33,085 bases of DNA from Dysgonamonadaceae bacterium. GTDB lineage: Bacteria > Bacteroidota > Bacteroidia > Bacteroidales > Azobacteroidaceae. Made by a program: the position numbers and the translations under genes. The stretch spans positions 1-33,085 of the forward strand of contig JAIRVZ010000021.1 of the NCBI GenBank assembly GCA_031253625.1. Direction: 5' to 3'. Positions 19,365 to 28,539 of this stretch are shown piece after piece. Every line of letters begins with the position of its first letter. Within the stretch, counting starts at the first letter, position 1. Below the pieces are notes generated by a model, which did not search any database, was not told the origin of the DNA, and saw only the letters and a program-made list of their open reading frames with translations.

Positions 19365-20270
19365 TTATAGCTCTGCCCGAGGGTGAGCCTGGTGATAAAC
19401 TTTTTTTAATTCTTCGAAAGTAGTATGCGTATAAACTTCTGTTGATGCCAGACTTTTATGTCCCAATAATTCTTTAACAGCATTCAGGTCTGCTCCGTTA
19501 TTCAACATTCCGGTTGCGAAACTGTGTCTTAAAACATGCGGACTTTGTTTCGACAATTCGGGTATCGTTTTTAAACGTTTCTTCACCATATTATATATGA
19601 TGCTATTTGTTAACGAACGACCGTCTTTTCTGACAAAGAACGCTTGAGCCTGATACCCTGTGTTCGGCGGCGTTTGTAACGCCGTCGCTCTGCTTTCAAA
19701 ATAAGATTGTAATATTTCTTTTAATGTAACGGAAAAAGGTATTAACCTCTGTTTGTTTCTTTTTCCTGTTACTTTCAACATGCAAGTATCCAAATCTATA
19801 TCTCCATCTTTTAAAGAAACAAGTTCAGCGCAACGCATCCCCGTTCCGTAAAAAACTTCTAAAATGGCTTTATCTCTTATATCTCCAAAAGAATCATCGT
19901 AAGATTCTTCCGACAAAATTACTTCCATGTCTTTATCTTTAACAAAATTAGGGAGCATTTTGTTCGACTTCGGACCCGAAATTTTCTTAAATGGCTGAGA
20001 GTCAATCAAAGATAATTTATACAAATACTTAAAAAAAGATTTCAAAGAACTTAATTTCCTATTTACAGACAAAGGAGAGTAGCCCTCTCCCATTAGATAA
20101 ACAATCCATTGACGTATGAACGATGCGTCAATTAACTTTGGATCAAATGTTTCCATTTTAGAAACCACAAAGTCTTCAAACTGCTTTAAGTCATTCTGAT
20201 ATGAAACAACCGTATGAGGAGAAAAATTCTTCTCACTACGGATATATTGTAAAAATGATTCTATCAACAT
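19365..20270 (-). CDS. xerC: Site-specific tyrosine recombinase of the XerC/XerD family
   Basis: Xer recombinases resolve chromosome dimers at dif near the septum. The 301 residues include an N-terminal SAM-like core-binding domain (1-90) and a catalytic domain. The latter has R146 (GTGMRCAEL), K170, H245 and R248 (HVLRHSFATGML), H271 (LLGHKSL) and nucleophile Y280 (VYTH), all present. It sits in a housekeeping context between rpsU and hpf, which argues for a Xer housekeeping enzyme over a mobile integrase. XerC and XerD cannot be separated with certainty. Confidence 0.88.
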   Translation of the reverse strand: MLIESFLQYIRSEKNFSPHTVVSYQNDLKQFEDFVVSKMETFDPKLIDASFIRQWIVYLMGEGYSPLSVNRKLSSLKSFFKYLYKLSLIDSQPFKKISGPKSNKMLPNFVKDKDMEVILSEESYDDSFGDIRDKAILEVFYGTGMRCAELVSLKDGDIDLDTCMLKVTGKRNKQRLIPFSVTLKEILQSYFESRATALQTPPNTGYQAQAFFVRKDGRSLTNSIIYNMVKKRLKTIPELSKQSPHVLRHSFATGMLNNGADLNAVKELLGHKSLASTEVYTHTTFEELKKVYHQAHPRAEL

Positions 20271-20314
20271 CGACTCGTTACCTATATGGCAACGAAGATA
20301 ATAAAAATATTGGA

Positions 20315-20506
20315 TTATTCCTCGTTTTGTTGAAGTTTTTGAACGTAAACAGCGTGCATTCTTTGTTTTCTTTTTTCCACAGACGGTTTTGCAAACGCTT
20401 GTCTACTTCTAAGTTCTTTTACGATACCGGTTTTTTCAAATTTTCTTTTGAATTTTTTTAAGGCTCTTTCAATGTTTTCACCTTCTTTTAATGGAACAAT
20501 AATCAT
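20315..20506 (-). CDS. rpsU: 30S ribosomal protein bS21
   Basis: The 63-residue basic protein starts MIIVPLKEGENIERALKKFK and continues with RKFEKTGIVKELRSRQAF, the bS21 signature. In Bacteroidota bS21, with bS18 and bS6, helps bury the anti-Shine-Dalgarno sequence (established knowledge). It heads a minus-strand group with xerC and hpf. No Shine-Dalgarno sequence precedes it. Confidence 0.95.
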   Translation of the reverse strand: MIIVPLKEGENIERALKKFKRKFEKTGIVKELRSRQAFAKPSVEKRKQRMHAVYVQKLQQNEE

Positions 20507-20570
20507 AATTTTTTTGCTGTTATATTTTTATTTTAAAATTATAAACTCAATTTCGTCTGTTTTCGGGCTG

Positions 20571-20602
20571 CAAAGATAATTTAAAGTTTGATTATAGGCA
20601 AC
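20571..20602 (-). promoter_or_regulatory. rpsU-xerC-hpf promoter
   Basis: The minus strand has TATCTTTG (20571-20578), a perfect -7 box, with GTTG (20599-20602) as a near-consensus -33 box after a 20-base spacer. It lies 65 bases upstream of rpsU and is back-to-back with the rplU promoter. Confidence 0.65.
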
Positions 20603-20627
20603 ATATCATAATAAAATTTCTATTTTT

Positions 20628-20657
20628 TTTGTGTATTAAAAAAAAGTCTTATCTTTG
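20628..20657 (+). promoter_or_regulatory. rplU-rpmA promoter
   Basis: TTTG (20628-20631), an 18-base spacer and TATCTTTG (20650-20657) match the phylum consensus. The predicted start is near 20663, giving a leader of about 80 bases for rplU. Confidence 0.75.
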
Positions 20658-20663
20658 CGGGCT

Positions 20664-20742
20664 GAAATTCTGCAGAGGGTAGACAAGATGATTGCAAAAG
20701 AGACAATCCACCCCCGGGAGGTAACCTGTAATTTATAAACAG
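20664..20742 (+). promoter_or_regulatory. Structured leader of rplU
   Basis: The leader contains a hairpin GATTG (20690-20694)/CAATC (20704-20708), enclosed by GGGT (20677-20680)/ACCC (20710-20713). A CCCCCGGGAGGT stretch and an A/T-rich run to the ATG at 20743 follow. GGAGG lies too far (about 21 bases) from the start to be a normal ribosome site. A structured leader fits autogenous control by a ribosomal protein. I do not recognise a named RNA family. Confidence 0.45.
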
Positions 20743-21054
20743 ATGTACGTTATAGTAGAAATCAACGGACAACAATTTAAAGTAGAAAAAGATCAAAAGT
20801 TGTTCGTACACCGCATCAACGCGGAACGCGGCTCAGAAGTTGAGTTCGACAAAGTAATGTTGATCGACAACGAAGGAACCGTAACGGTAGGCGCACCGAC
20901 AGTAGAAGGCGCAAAAGTTGTAGCTGAAGTAATTTCTCATGTAAAAGGAGACAAAGTGTTGGTTTTCCACAAAAAGAGAAGAAAAGGTTATAGAAAGTTG
21001 AACGGTCACCGTCAACAATTCTCAGAGATCACAATAAAAGGAATTGTAGCTTAA
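20743..21054 (+). CDS. rplU: 50S ribosomal protein bL21
   Basis: The 103-residue product starts [18 protein letters not shown] and ends in the basic region [20 protein letters not shown], the bL21 signature. It is first gene of rplU-rpmA, 20 bases before rpmA. Confidence 0.97.
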   Translation: MYVIVEINGQQFKVEKDQKLFVHRINAERGSEVEFDKVMLIDNEGTVTVGAPTVEGAKVVAEVISHVKGDKVLVFHKKRRKGYRKLNGHRQQFSEITIKGIVA

Positions 21055-21074
21055 CTCGTTAAAATCTTAGAAAA

Positions 21075-21341
21075 ATGGCACATAAGAAAGGAGTCGGTAG
21101 TTCGAAGAACGGACGCGAATCGGAAAGTAAACGATTAGGCGTTAAAATTTTTGGTGGCGAAGCTTGCACAGCAGGTAATATCATTGTTCGTCAAAGAGGA
21201 ACAACACATCATCCGGGCGAAAACGTAGGTATGGGTAGAGACCATACTTTGTATGCTTTGACTGATGGAACAATTGTTTTCAGAAAGAAAAATGATAACA
21301 GGTCATATGTTTCGGTGCAACCGGTTGTTGCTGACGCATAA
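21075..21341 (+). CDS. rpmA: 50S ribosomal protein bL27
   Basis: The 88-residue product starts [20 protein letters not shown] and has [20 protein letters not shown], the L27 family core near the peptidyl-transferase centre. There is no cleavable N-terminal extension of the Firmicutes type. A-rich sequence precedes the start. tRNA-Phe follows after 10 bases, so both are probably on one transcript. Confidence 0.97.
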   Translation: MAHKKGVGSSKNGRESESKRLGVKIFGGEACTAGNIIVRQRGTTHHPGENVGMGRDHTLYALTDGTIVFRKKNDNRSYVSVQPVVADA

Positions 21342-21351
21342 CAAATAGGAT

Positions 21352-21424
<73 letters not shown>

Positions 21425-21440
21425 CTTTTAAAAGTTTATA

Positions 21441-21476
21441 AAACGTTGTAATCAAATAGATTGCAACGTTTTTTTA
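21441..21476 (+). terminator. Intrinsic terminator after rplU-rpmA-tRNA-Phe
   Basis: AACGTTGTAATC pairs with GATTGCAACGTT (one G-T wobble pair) around a 5-base loop and is followed by TTTTTT. This strong terminator ends the plus-strand unit 17 bases after the tRNA. Confidence 0.9.
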
Positions 21477-22079
21477 TTCTGCCCAGTAAAACAATGGCAA
21501 AGCATTTGCAGGTGATCCGAAATAATGGGTTAAGTGTAAAACCTGCAGATTAAGTGGTGCTATTATATCTTGTTTTTTGCAGAAATTTGTGCATCTCAAC
21601 GTCTTTGCAAACAGACAATAAAGCTACTTCCTTTATAAAGACAATAGCTTTTCCTTTATAAACCCGGTACATCTTCTTTTATAAACCTAAATATCTTCCC
21701 TTTATAAAGGCAACGACATAGAGTCGGCATCTTTAGAGGATTATCGTCCTAATACCTGTCGATTTATCATCCATAGTATAAGTTTTTGAGTAAGAAATAA
21801 TCTGAATATTACGGAAAATAGAGGAAAAAGTTGAGGGATTTTATTTTTAATCCCAATGTTTTCCGCTTGATCATAGATGTGTAAAAAATAAAAATATACA
21901 TAAAAATTTGAAATATACAAAAATAACTATAATTTAGGGGCGAAAAAAATTACAAAGTACATAATTATTTGCAAAAAAGATAGTATTAACGAAAAAGGAC
22001 AGAGACAACACTCGCTTTTTCAACTCATTGGGATTTGTACATTGTATAAGAGTATTTATGCGATTTTTAATCAAGTTTA
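21477..22079. other. 600-base gene-free stretch before the giant gene
   Basis: No convincing gene is seen on either strand. It holds a four-copy 23-bp tandem repeat (see separate entry), a separated inverted pair GCAGGT (21508)/ACCTGC (21541), and a hairpin GGGATT (21835-21840)/AATCCC (21849-21854). From about 21860 it is very A+T-rich and leads to the start of the giant gene. I find no full TTTG/TAnnTTTG promoter here and no copy of the tRNA-Phe 3' end. Confidence 0.6.
21628..21719. repeat. Four tandem 23-bp repeats centred on TTTATAAA
   Basis: TTTATAAA begins at 21632, 21655, 21678 and 21701, exactly 23 bases apart. Each copy is preceded by a pyrimidine run (TTCC, TTCC, TTCT, TCCC). About 12 bases per unit are conserved, and the other 11 vary between copies. 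The first and last units read CTTTATAAAG, a perfect palindrome. Two helical turns of spacing suggest a protein-binding array or a structural repeat. Its position 360 bases ahead of the giant gene is noted without proof of a link. Confidence 0.85.
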
Positions 22080-25000
22080 ATGTTAATCATCATGGAAAAC
22101 AAAAAAACAAAGGGTAAGTCGATAGAAGGATTAGCTGATTTATTTCCTATGAAATCATCTTCGTACTTAGAGGTTAAAGATGATAGAAACTTTAAGAAGG
22201 AATCTACAAAAAAGAAACTTATAAAGAAAAATATTGTTTCTGAGCAAAAAATTCCGAAAATCACAATTAAAGATGAAGAATCTTTCAATCTTTATTTTGT
22301 AAAACCACTTAGGGATTCTTTAAAGGAAGACTCTTCTGACAAGAAATTTGAAGAGCGTTACAACAAACTTCTCGACAATATTCGTTGTATCAGTAACAAT
22401 TCCATCCCGAAATACAGCGTTGAGAATTTCCAAGAAACCGATCATTATGAAAAATTTTGCGAAGAAATATTGGAAAGACCTGTTTTTTGCATATTTCTAC
22501 TGTTATTTCTACTAAAAAAAGAATATGTAAGAAGTTATTTTAATGAGATTTACAAAAAAGAATATGAAAAAATAAAAGGAGAAAAGGAAAGTACAATCAA
22601 TAAAACTACAGAAGAGATAACGGAAAAAATTATCCAAAAATATGTCGATTTTTTAAATCATCAGTTAGATAGTGCGAATGAAATGTTTGATGGCGTATTT
22701 GAATTGGCAAAAAATGTAGTTAATCACGCGAAACGAATTGATGACGAGGGGGAAAAAACTGCGGAAGGAGGCATTGTTATTGAAGTTATAACTAAAAACG
22801 CTTTAGCCAATGATAGAAAAAATAGCAATTTATGGAATGGTTATCTTGACTCCCTTGAGAATAAAAATATAGTTTATTGGAATAATTGGAACAAAAAGGA
22901 TAAAGAGAAAAATCCGCCAACTTACTTAAAAATATCAATAGGTGATGATGGAAATAAGGGCATTATCGAAACTACTTTAGATTATATGTCCGATAAAAGC
23001 AATTTTAGGGGATTGCCAAGAGAAACGAAAAGAGAGGACAGAAAAGGAATAAAAAAGCGGTTAGATGAGTGTAAAAGTAATGATGACGAGGCTCAACTTC
23101 TTTTTGATATGTATTTCAATGGTGGAAATTCCATTTTGAACAGACAGGCAAATCAAGCTCTGAAAGGCCTTGGAATTTATACTTTTATAAAATATTTAAT
23201 CGAAAATAATGGTTTTCTCAATGCACAAACAATAAAAAACAATAGTAGAAGCGAAATAATAGATTTTTCTCTTTATGGTAATCTTGCAAAAAGGCACTCG
23301 CCATTAGTCGATAGTCGGCTTTTTGGCGGCTCTGAATACCATATAATTCTTCCATTGCAAAAACCAAAGATAGAACAAGAGTATAGTTTAGAGATAGAAA
23401 CCAAAGGAGCACCAGCAAAAGGAATGTATGAAAAAATGTTTCCTTTGGAAAATAGAGAGTTGAAGCAACAAGAATTTAATCTTGGACCAGAGTTGGAAAA
23501 ATTTAATTTCCCCAAATATGTGATTAAACAAAAAGGAGCCAAAAAAGATGATATTTTTGTTTTTTCGTTGAAAAATAATCGAGATGCCGACGGAAACTTA
23601 TTGAATATTGACAGAACTATGCTGTTTAGGACTGTCTTCCGATTATTCTATGGAGTCCCCGAAGAAGAAAACAAACCTAAACCGGAAATCGAAACAATTA
23701 TCATAAGAGATGTTCCTAATGCTTTGGTTAAAGGATTATTTAACTTGTATAAGGTATTAGATAATGATGCCTCTCACTTCTTTTATCCAGAAAAGCTATT
23801 GCTACTTATATCCGAAGACGAAGACAATAGGGAATGTGCTGTAATAACCGGAAATAGCAAAGAAGAATGTGTAAAAATAAATCGATATATTGCCTATCGA
23901 AATGGATATTTTGATATATTTACTTGGGCACAGCGCTGTCATGAAGAATTAACAGAAAAAGATAATAACGAAATAAAAAAACAGTTAGCAACCTACACTT
24001 TGTTTGTTGATGACCAACTCATCGAATCTGATATTTTAAATATTGACAAAAATGGCATTTCTCTTTTCGAACAAAGGGTAAAGATAATTTTAGAGACATC
24101 AATAGACAGCCCAAAAGACGATTCAGTCGGTTACAAGTGGGAAAATACCCATCTTAAAATTGGCTCTAAACTTCATTTAGATGATTTTATATATGGCAAA
24201 AAATTGTTTCAACGCAGCAGAGACGCTTCGGGTTTTGCATACCTTTTATCACAAAAAATTCTCGAAACAATAAAAAGCGACATCGAAGAGCTGAAAGAAA
24301 ACAAAAAAGGGGAAAAATTATGTTATACACTCGTTGGATATGGCAATTATTCGGAACTATTAGTAAGTCGAACTTGTGGGTTTGTAGAATTTCTCTTGAA
24401 AAACTATGGTAATGACTTTGAAAAAGAAAGAATCAAATGCGAATATGTTATTGTTAAAGACGAAGAAGAGATAAAATTTTCTCGTTATTTTAAGAATTTC
24501 AAAGAGAGAAAAGATAAACAAACTCTTGAACGGTTAATTATCATCGTACCCATTTCTTCCACATTAACCACCAGCCTTAAAATAGAAAATACTTTCTATG
24601 ATGAGTTACTAAATCAAATCAAAAAGGACATTAAAAAGGATAAAAAGGAGGAGATTGAAAACAATTTAAAAATTGCTAATCCATCTGACAACAAAGAACA
24701 ATTAAGAAAAAAGCGGGACGAGGAAATTAAAAATCGAGCAAAAGATGAGTTGAAACGAAGAAGAGAAGAAAAAGAAATTGATGTTTTAAATCCTTTCCAT
24801 ACCATTGTTGTCGTTGGCGATGAGGTAAGAGATGCGGAAGAGAAAAGGCAAACAGACGAACAAACATCAAAAGAAATAGAAATATATTTTAAGAAGAAAA
24901 AGGAAAAATATGATGTAGAAAAAAAGCAATGGATAAATATTGATGCCGATGAAAAGAAATATATTGAAAAATTTAGCGCTGTAGATAAATGTTGGACAGA

Positions 25001-28000
25001 TTTTAAAGATAAAGAAAGAATAATATTCACTGAAAATCGCGTGGCAAAGGCTAAACTCGAAGAAGCAAAACGCAAAAATCAATTTAATATATATATTCAA
25101 TCTAAATGGCAGTTGCCCGAAAAGTGTGAACATTGTTTTCCAGACAATCCCATACGAGAACGTCCATTGTTTGTTACCGATAAAGTTTCGGTAACACCCA
25201 CTCTTATTTTTGACGAACCTGAATGCTATCAACCCTATGGAAATTGTAGAAAGCCGTATTTCAAGTTTGAAAAAGATTCGACCGAAAAACTGCCTATTAT
25301 TGACGCTGACACAATAGATTGGGTGCATTACGAAGGAGATGGTAGTAAGCACTTCAATTATTACCTGCATTATCTTGATTTTATAAACAAGAATAAAGGC
25401 AAAGACAATGATAAAGATAGTTTAAAAGGATGGGCAAACAGTATTAGAGCTGATATTTTTGAGCAAGAAAAAGCTTTCGGGCGGGAAGAAATTTTATTGA
25501 TAACACCCGACAAAAGCGAAAACGGAGCATTTACGCATTTAATCAATAGAGAAATATTTAACGACAAAGCAAGTGTTATTCGTTTCGACCAACATAGCGA
25601 CCATTATTTGAATTTTGATAAATTTTTCAACGATGAGGTCAAGAAAGCCGACAAAATATATTTCGTGGATAATTCGATGTTTAGCGGCAAAACATTCTTG
25701 TCGCTTGACAATATGTTAAAACTTCTACCAAAAGGAAAATCTATTAATGGCATATTTTGCTTAAACAATCGAATGGATTATGATTGCGACAAAACTATAA
25801 CAAAATGCTTGAATGAAAACAACGACGAAAAAGATAACAACAAACAACACCTATTTTCTTTTGTCAATTTATGCGTCCCTGAGAGCGTAACAACCCCTTG
25901 TCCCTTATGCGAAGAAAAAGAGAAATTAATAGAAACCATAGAAAAAGACGGCTCAATAGAAAAAAAGGGCTTGATAGTGGATGCATCATTAGACTGTATA
26001 AAACAATATTTTTTCGAGAAAGAATTGCCTTATTACAAAGTAGTCGAGAAAGAAAAATTAATAGAAGGAGAATTGCCATATAAGCCATTAGAAAAAAAAC
26101 ACGACAGTACATTATTAAAAGTAACTCTTATCCATTTTCTGAACAAAGCATTTGCAGATTTTGCAAATAAGAAAAGTTTTATTGACTCATTAAAAACGAA
26201 AGCTCTGTCTGATTGGACAAATCCGAAAGATTTTGACTTCAACAGTTTCGTTGAAAATTTCCGTGATTATATTAGAGGACATCAACAATGTAATATAGAA
26301 GATGGTATAATTAACGATTTCAAATTCAAAGCAAACTTGATAAAAGTGTTGTCGTCTCATTCTTTCAAAAAATATCGTGGAGTATATATTGCGGTGTTTT
26401 ATTGGGTGCTTAACGACTTAATTATTGCGACAAAAACTATTTTAGGGGACAAGTACAATTATAAAGGGAATTATGACAATGTTACAACACAGACGAATTT
26501 TGATGCTTTAAATAAATCGAATGACAATAAAAAAGACACAGATGGCTACATTGATACAGCCAATTATTTGCGAGTATTAATAAAGCACGCAGGTTTATTG
26601 AATATCACATATTTACTTCATCAAGATTTCATCGCTGCGATAAATCAGTTGATTTTATCTTTCGACATAGAAAAACTTGAATCAAAGATTAAATCTTTTG
26701 AAGATGAAGATTTATCCCGTAAGTTTAAGGAAATGCGCTATTCGTTTGAAAATTTCAGACTTTTTTGTGCAGCACATATCATTCGTTCTCTGTATAAAAA
26801 TGAACAAAGAGCCATTAGATTTGAGGAAAATATAAACGCTGTTCTGAAAGAAAATGAAGGAAAAGATACATCATTCTTTGATTTATTAATTTTGGAAAAC
26901 ACAAGTATTATCAGACAAATATTAAGAAATCACTATGAAACGGAAGATTTAAGGAACAATAATTTGGACGATTTTCATCGTTTCATGGAAGCGGCAATGG
27001 AAAAGTATGATGAAAATACCGCTTTCAACAAACTAAATCAGATACACAAAATTCAACAAAAAATTAAAGAATATGAAAAAAGTCCGGAAACAAAATCAAA
27101 CTATGGCAAAGACGATAAGGATATAAAATACATAATGCAAAACATCGCGGGAATAGTTAATTGCAGTGAAACAAACGGAAGAGGAATACTTTTGTACAAG
27201 TATCAAAGTTCAAAGAATAAAACAGAGGATAGTAATAACGAAGTTGAAAATTATGCCGTCGTAGGTGAATATGGGAACGAAAAAACTTTATCGTCTTATT
27301 TTGAAACTCAACTGCCTAACAGTTTTGCTACGAAATTTTTAGAGGGAATAAATTATTTAACCGAAACACTTTATTCAACAGAATTTAAAACTGAAAAAAC
27401 AATAGAATACAAATGGACAAGTTGCGCTATATATAAAAATAACGATGGCGAATGGACAGGACAAGATGGAAAACAAACAATAAACATTGAAAGTAAAAAG
27501 TGTAAATATTCCGAATTCGCAGATATTGAGTCTCTTAACGAAAACGCAAACCGAATACTATTTATTCGAGTTTCGAGCTATCATACAAACAAAACAAGGA
27601 AAGATGATGAAGAGGAAGAAATATTGAAAGGTGAAGCCGTTTTTGTTTTCTACGACAACGAAGAGGAAAATAAAGGTAAAAGACCCGATTCCGTTCATAA
27701 TACAAGGTTTGTCCATATCCTTCGAAATGAAATAAGCGAATATTTGAAAAAGAAATATCGGAATGATGCTTTTAGGGCGTGGGTGGAAGCAGACAAGAAA
27801 AATAAGGAATATAAAAAACGGCATAGAAAAAACATGCACGGAGTTAAAGCACATTTGGATAATGTAGCGGGAGAATTAATCAAAAATAAATTAGACGGAG
27901 ACCTTGAGATTTTTGCAATATGTGCAGATTTATATGTCGGAGATATTCATTATTCATTGGTAGCAGAAAATACATATAGTTTTGGAGCGTATTCATATAG

Positions 28001-28460
28001 AATAGAAAATAAATTACCAATAAAGTTTGCAAAAAATATTATAAAATATTTAACCGAGGAAAAGTTTAAAAGAGAAAATATAATAATAGATTTATTGTCT
28101 TTCAAAGGAAAAAACATATATTATACTAATGAAACGCCTTTTCTTTTATTTCAGCTTGTTAAAAATATCGTTGCTCACACACCATCATCAAACCGAGAAA
28201 AGGCGACAATACACATATCCGCGAAAGAAGAATATATAGTAATGAAAAACTCAAATATCACATTTACAAAGGAGGATGCCGTCAGAATAAACAATGCTAA
28301 CGATAGCAAAGAAATTCCCTATGACCATATATCGTTGTATGCCATAAATCATTATTGTCAAAAAATGAACGATGCCGAGGATAGAAAAAAAACAGAGTTG
28401 ATTGTTGACACGGAAAAAAACAATACTTTTGTTGTGAAAATTCCAATGATAAAATTATAA
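22080..28460 (+). CDS. Giant GHKL-ATPase / PRTase-like / histidine-kinase-like fusion protein
   Basis: The product is 2,126 residues of cytoplasmic type with no signal peptide. An N-terminal GHKL ATPase (about 195-430) has the N-box E208-N212-H216, a G1-like GDDGNKG (288-294), GLG at 363-365 and a final SEYHIILPL strand. The first phosphoribosyltransferase-like region (about 690-840) has VGYGNYSELLVSR near 752-764 and IIIVPISSTLTTS to 832. A charged coiled-coil-like stretch follows (about 845-1000). A second, ComF-like region has C1016/C1019, VHYEGDG (1082 on), KIYFVDNSMFSGKT to 1205 as a PRPP-loop-like motif, and C1274/C1277. A helical region (about 1290-1650) and a GAF-like region (about 1680-1895) follow. 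An H-box MHGVKAHL has candidate phospho-acceptor H1920. The C-terminal GHKL fold has Q2025-N2029-H2033 but degenerate glycine boxes. A second ATG at residue 5 could be the true start. Function is unknown; the partner receiver gene suggests phosphosignalling. Confidence 0.8.
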   Translation: MLIIMENKKTKGKSIEGLADLFPMKSSSYLEVKDDRNFKKESTKKKLIKKNIVSEQKIPKITIKDEESFNLYFVKPLRDSLKEDSSDKKFEERYNKLLDNIRCISNNSIPKYSVENFQETDHYEKFCEEILERPVFCIFLLLFLLKKEYVRSYFNEIYKKEYEKIKGEKESTINKTTEEITEKIIQKYVDFLNHQLDSANEMFDGVFELAKNVVNHAKRIDDEGEKTAEGGIVIEVITKNALANDRKNSNLWNGYLDSLENKNIVYWNNWNKKDKEKNPPTYLKISIGDDGNKGIIETTLDYMSDKSNFRGLPRETKREDRKGIKKRLDECKSNDDEAQLLFDMYFNGGNSILNRQANQALKGLGIYTFIKYLIENNGFLNAQTIKNNSRSEIIDFSLYGNLAKRHSPLVDSRLFGGSEYHIILPLQKPKIEQEYSLEIETKGAPAKGMYEKMFPLENRELKQQEFNLGPELEKFNFPKYVIKQKGAKKDDIFVFSLKNNRDADGNLLNIDRTMLFRTVFRLFYGVPEEENKPKPEIETIIIRDVPNALVKGLFNLYKVLDNDASHFFYPEKLLLLISEDEDNRECAVITGNSKEECVKINRYIAYRNGYFDIFTWAQRCHEELTEKDNNEIKKQLATYTLFVDDQLIESDILNIDKNGISLFEQRVKIILETSIDSPKDDSVGYKWENTHLKIGSKLHLDDFIYGKKLFQRSRDASGFAYLLSQKILETIKSDIEELKENKKGEKLCYTLVGYGNYSELLVSRTCGFVEFLLKNYGNDFEKERIKCEYVIVKDEEEIKFSRYFKNFKERKDKQTLERLIIIVPISSTLTTSLKIENTFYDELLNQIKKDIKKDKKEEIENNLKIANPSDNKEQLRKKRDEEIKNRAKDELKRRREEKEIDVLNPFHTIVVVGDEVRDAEEKRQTDEQTSKEIEIYFKKKKEKYDVEKKQWINIDADEKKYIEKFSAVDKCWTDFKDKERIIFTENRVAKAKLEEAKRKNQFNIYIQSKWQLPEKCEHCFPDNPIRERPLFVTDKVSVTPTLIFDEPECYQPYGNCRKPYFKFEKDSTEKLPIIDADTIDWVHYEGDGSKHFNYYLHYLDFINKNKGKDNDKDSLKGWANSIRADIFEQEKAFGREEILLITPDKSENGAFTHLINREIFNDKASVIRFDQHSDHYLNFDKFFNDEVKKADKIYFVDNSMFSGKTFLSLDNMLKLLPKGKSINGIFCLNNRMDYDCDKTITKCLNENNDEKDNNKQHLFSFVNLCVPESVTTPCPLCEEKEKLIETIEKDGSIEKKGLIVDASLDCIKQYFFEKELPYYKVVEKEKLIEGELPYKPLEKKHDSTLLKVTLIHFLNKAFADFANKKSFIDSLKTKALSDWTNPKDFDFNSFVENFRDYIRGHQQCNIEDGIINDFKFKANLIKVLSSHSFKKYRGVYIAVFYWVLNDLIIATKTILGDKYNYKGNYDNVTTQTNFDALNKSNDNKKDTDGYIDTANYLRVLIKHAGLLNITYLLHQDFIAAINQLILSFDIEKLESKIKSFEDEDLSRKFKEMRYSFENFRLFCAAHIIRSLYKNEQRAIRFEENINAVLKENEGKDTSFFDLLILENTSIIRQILRNHYETEDLRNNNLDDFHRFMEAAMEKYDENTAFNKLNQIHKIQQKIKEYEKSPETKSNYGKDDKDIKYIMQNIAGIVNCSETNGRGILLYKYQSSKNKTEDSNNEVENYAVVGEYGNEKTLSSYFETQLPNSFATKFLEGINYLTETLYSTEFKTEKTIEYKWTSCAIYKNNDGEWTGQDGKQTINIESKKCKYSEFADIESLNENANRILFIRVSSYHTNKTRKDDEEEEILKGEAVFVFYDNEEENKGKRPDSVHNTRFVHILRNEISEYLKKKYRNDAFRAWVEADKKNKEYKKRHRKNMHGVKAHLDNVAGELIKNKLDGDLEIFAICADLYVGDIHYSLVAENTYSFGAYSYRIENKLPIKFAKNIIKYLTEEKFKRENIIIDLLSFKGKNIYYTNETPFLLFQLVKNIVAHTPSSNREKATIHISAKEEYIVMKNSNITFTKEDAVRINNANDSKEIPYDHISLYAINHYCQKMNDAEDRKKTELIVDTEKNNTFVVKIPMIKL

Positions 28461-28539
28461 ATGAAATTTCTATGATTTTTTTATAAAAATACACAAATCG
28501 AAATAATTATAATTCAATGACTTATAAAATTATATACAC

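Noticed and set aside
19365-20270. The tyrosine recombinase as integrase of the right-hand island
   Set aside because: It lies among ribosomal and hibernation genes on the other side of tRNA-Phe and has a standard XerC/D length and sequence.
20716-20722. GGGAGGT as the ribosome binding site of rplU
   Set aside because: It is about 21 bases from the start codon, too far for normal pairing; treated as part of the leader structure.
21628-21719. Possible CRISPR array
   Set aside because: The period is only 23 bases with about 12 conserved and 11 variable; there are no spacers of CRISPR size and no cas genes.
24614-25370. Antisense open frames of about 150-170 codons inside the giant gene
   Set aside because: Their products are Phe/Ser/Ile-rich mirror images of the Lys/Glu-rich sense frame, and no motif or start signal is seen.
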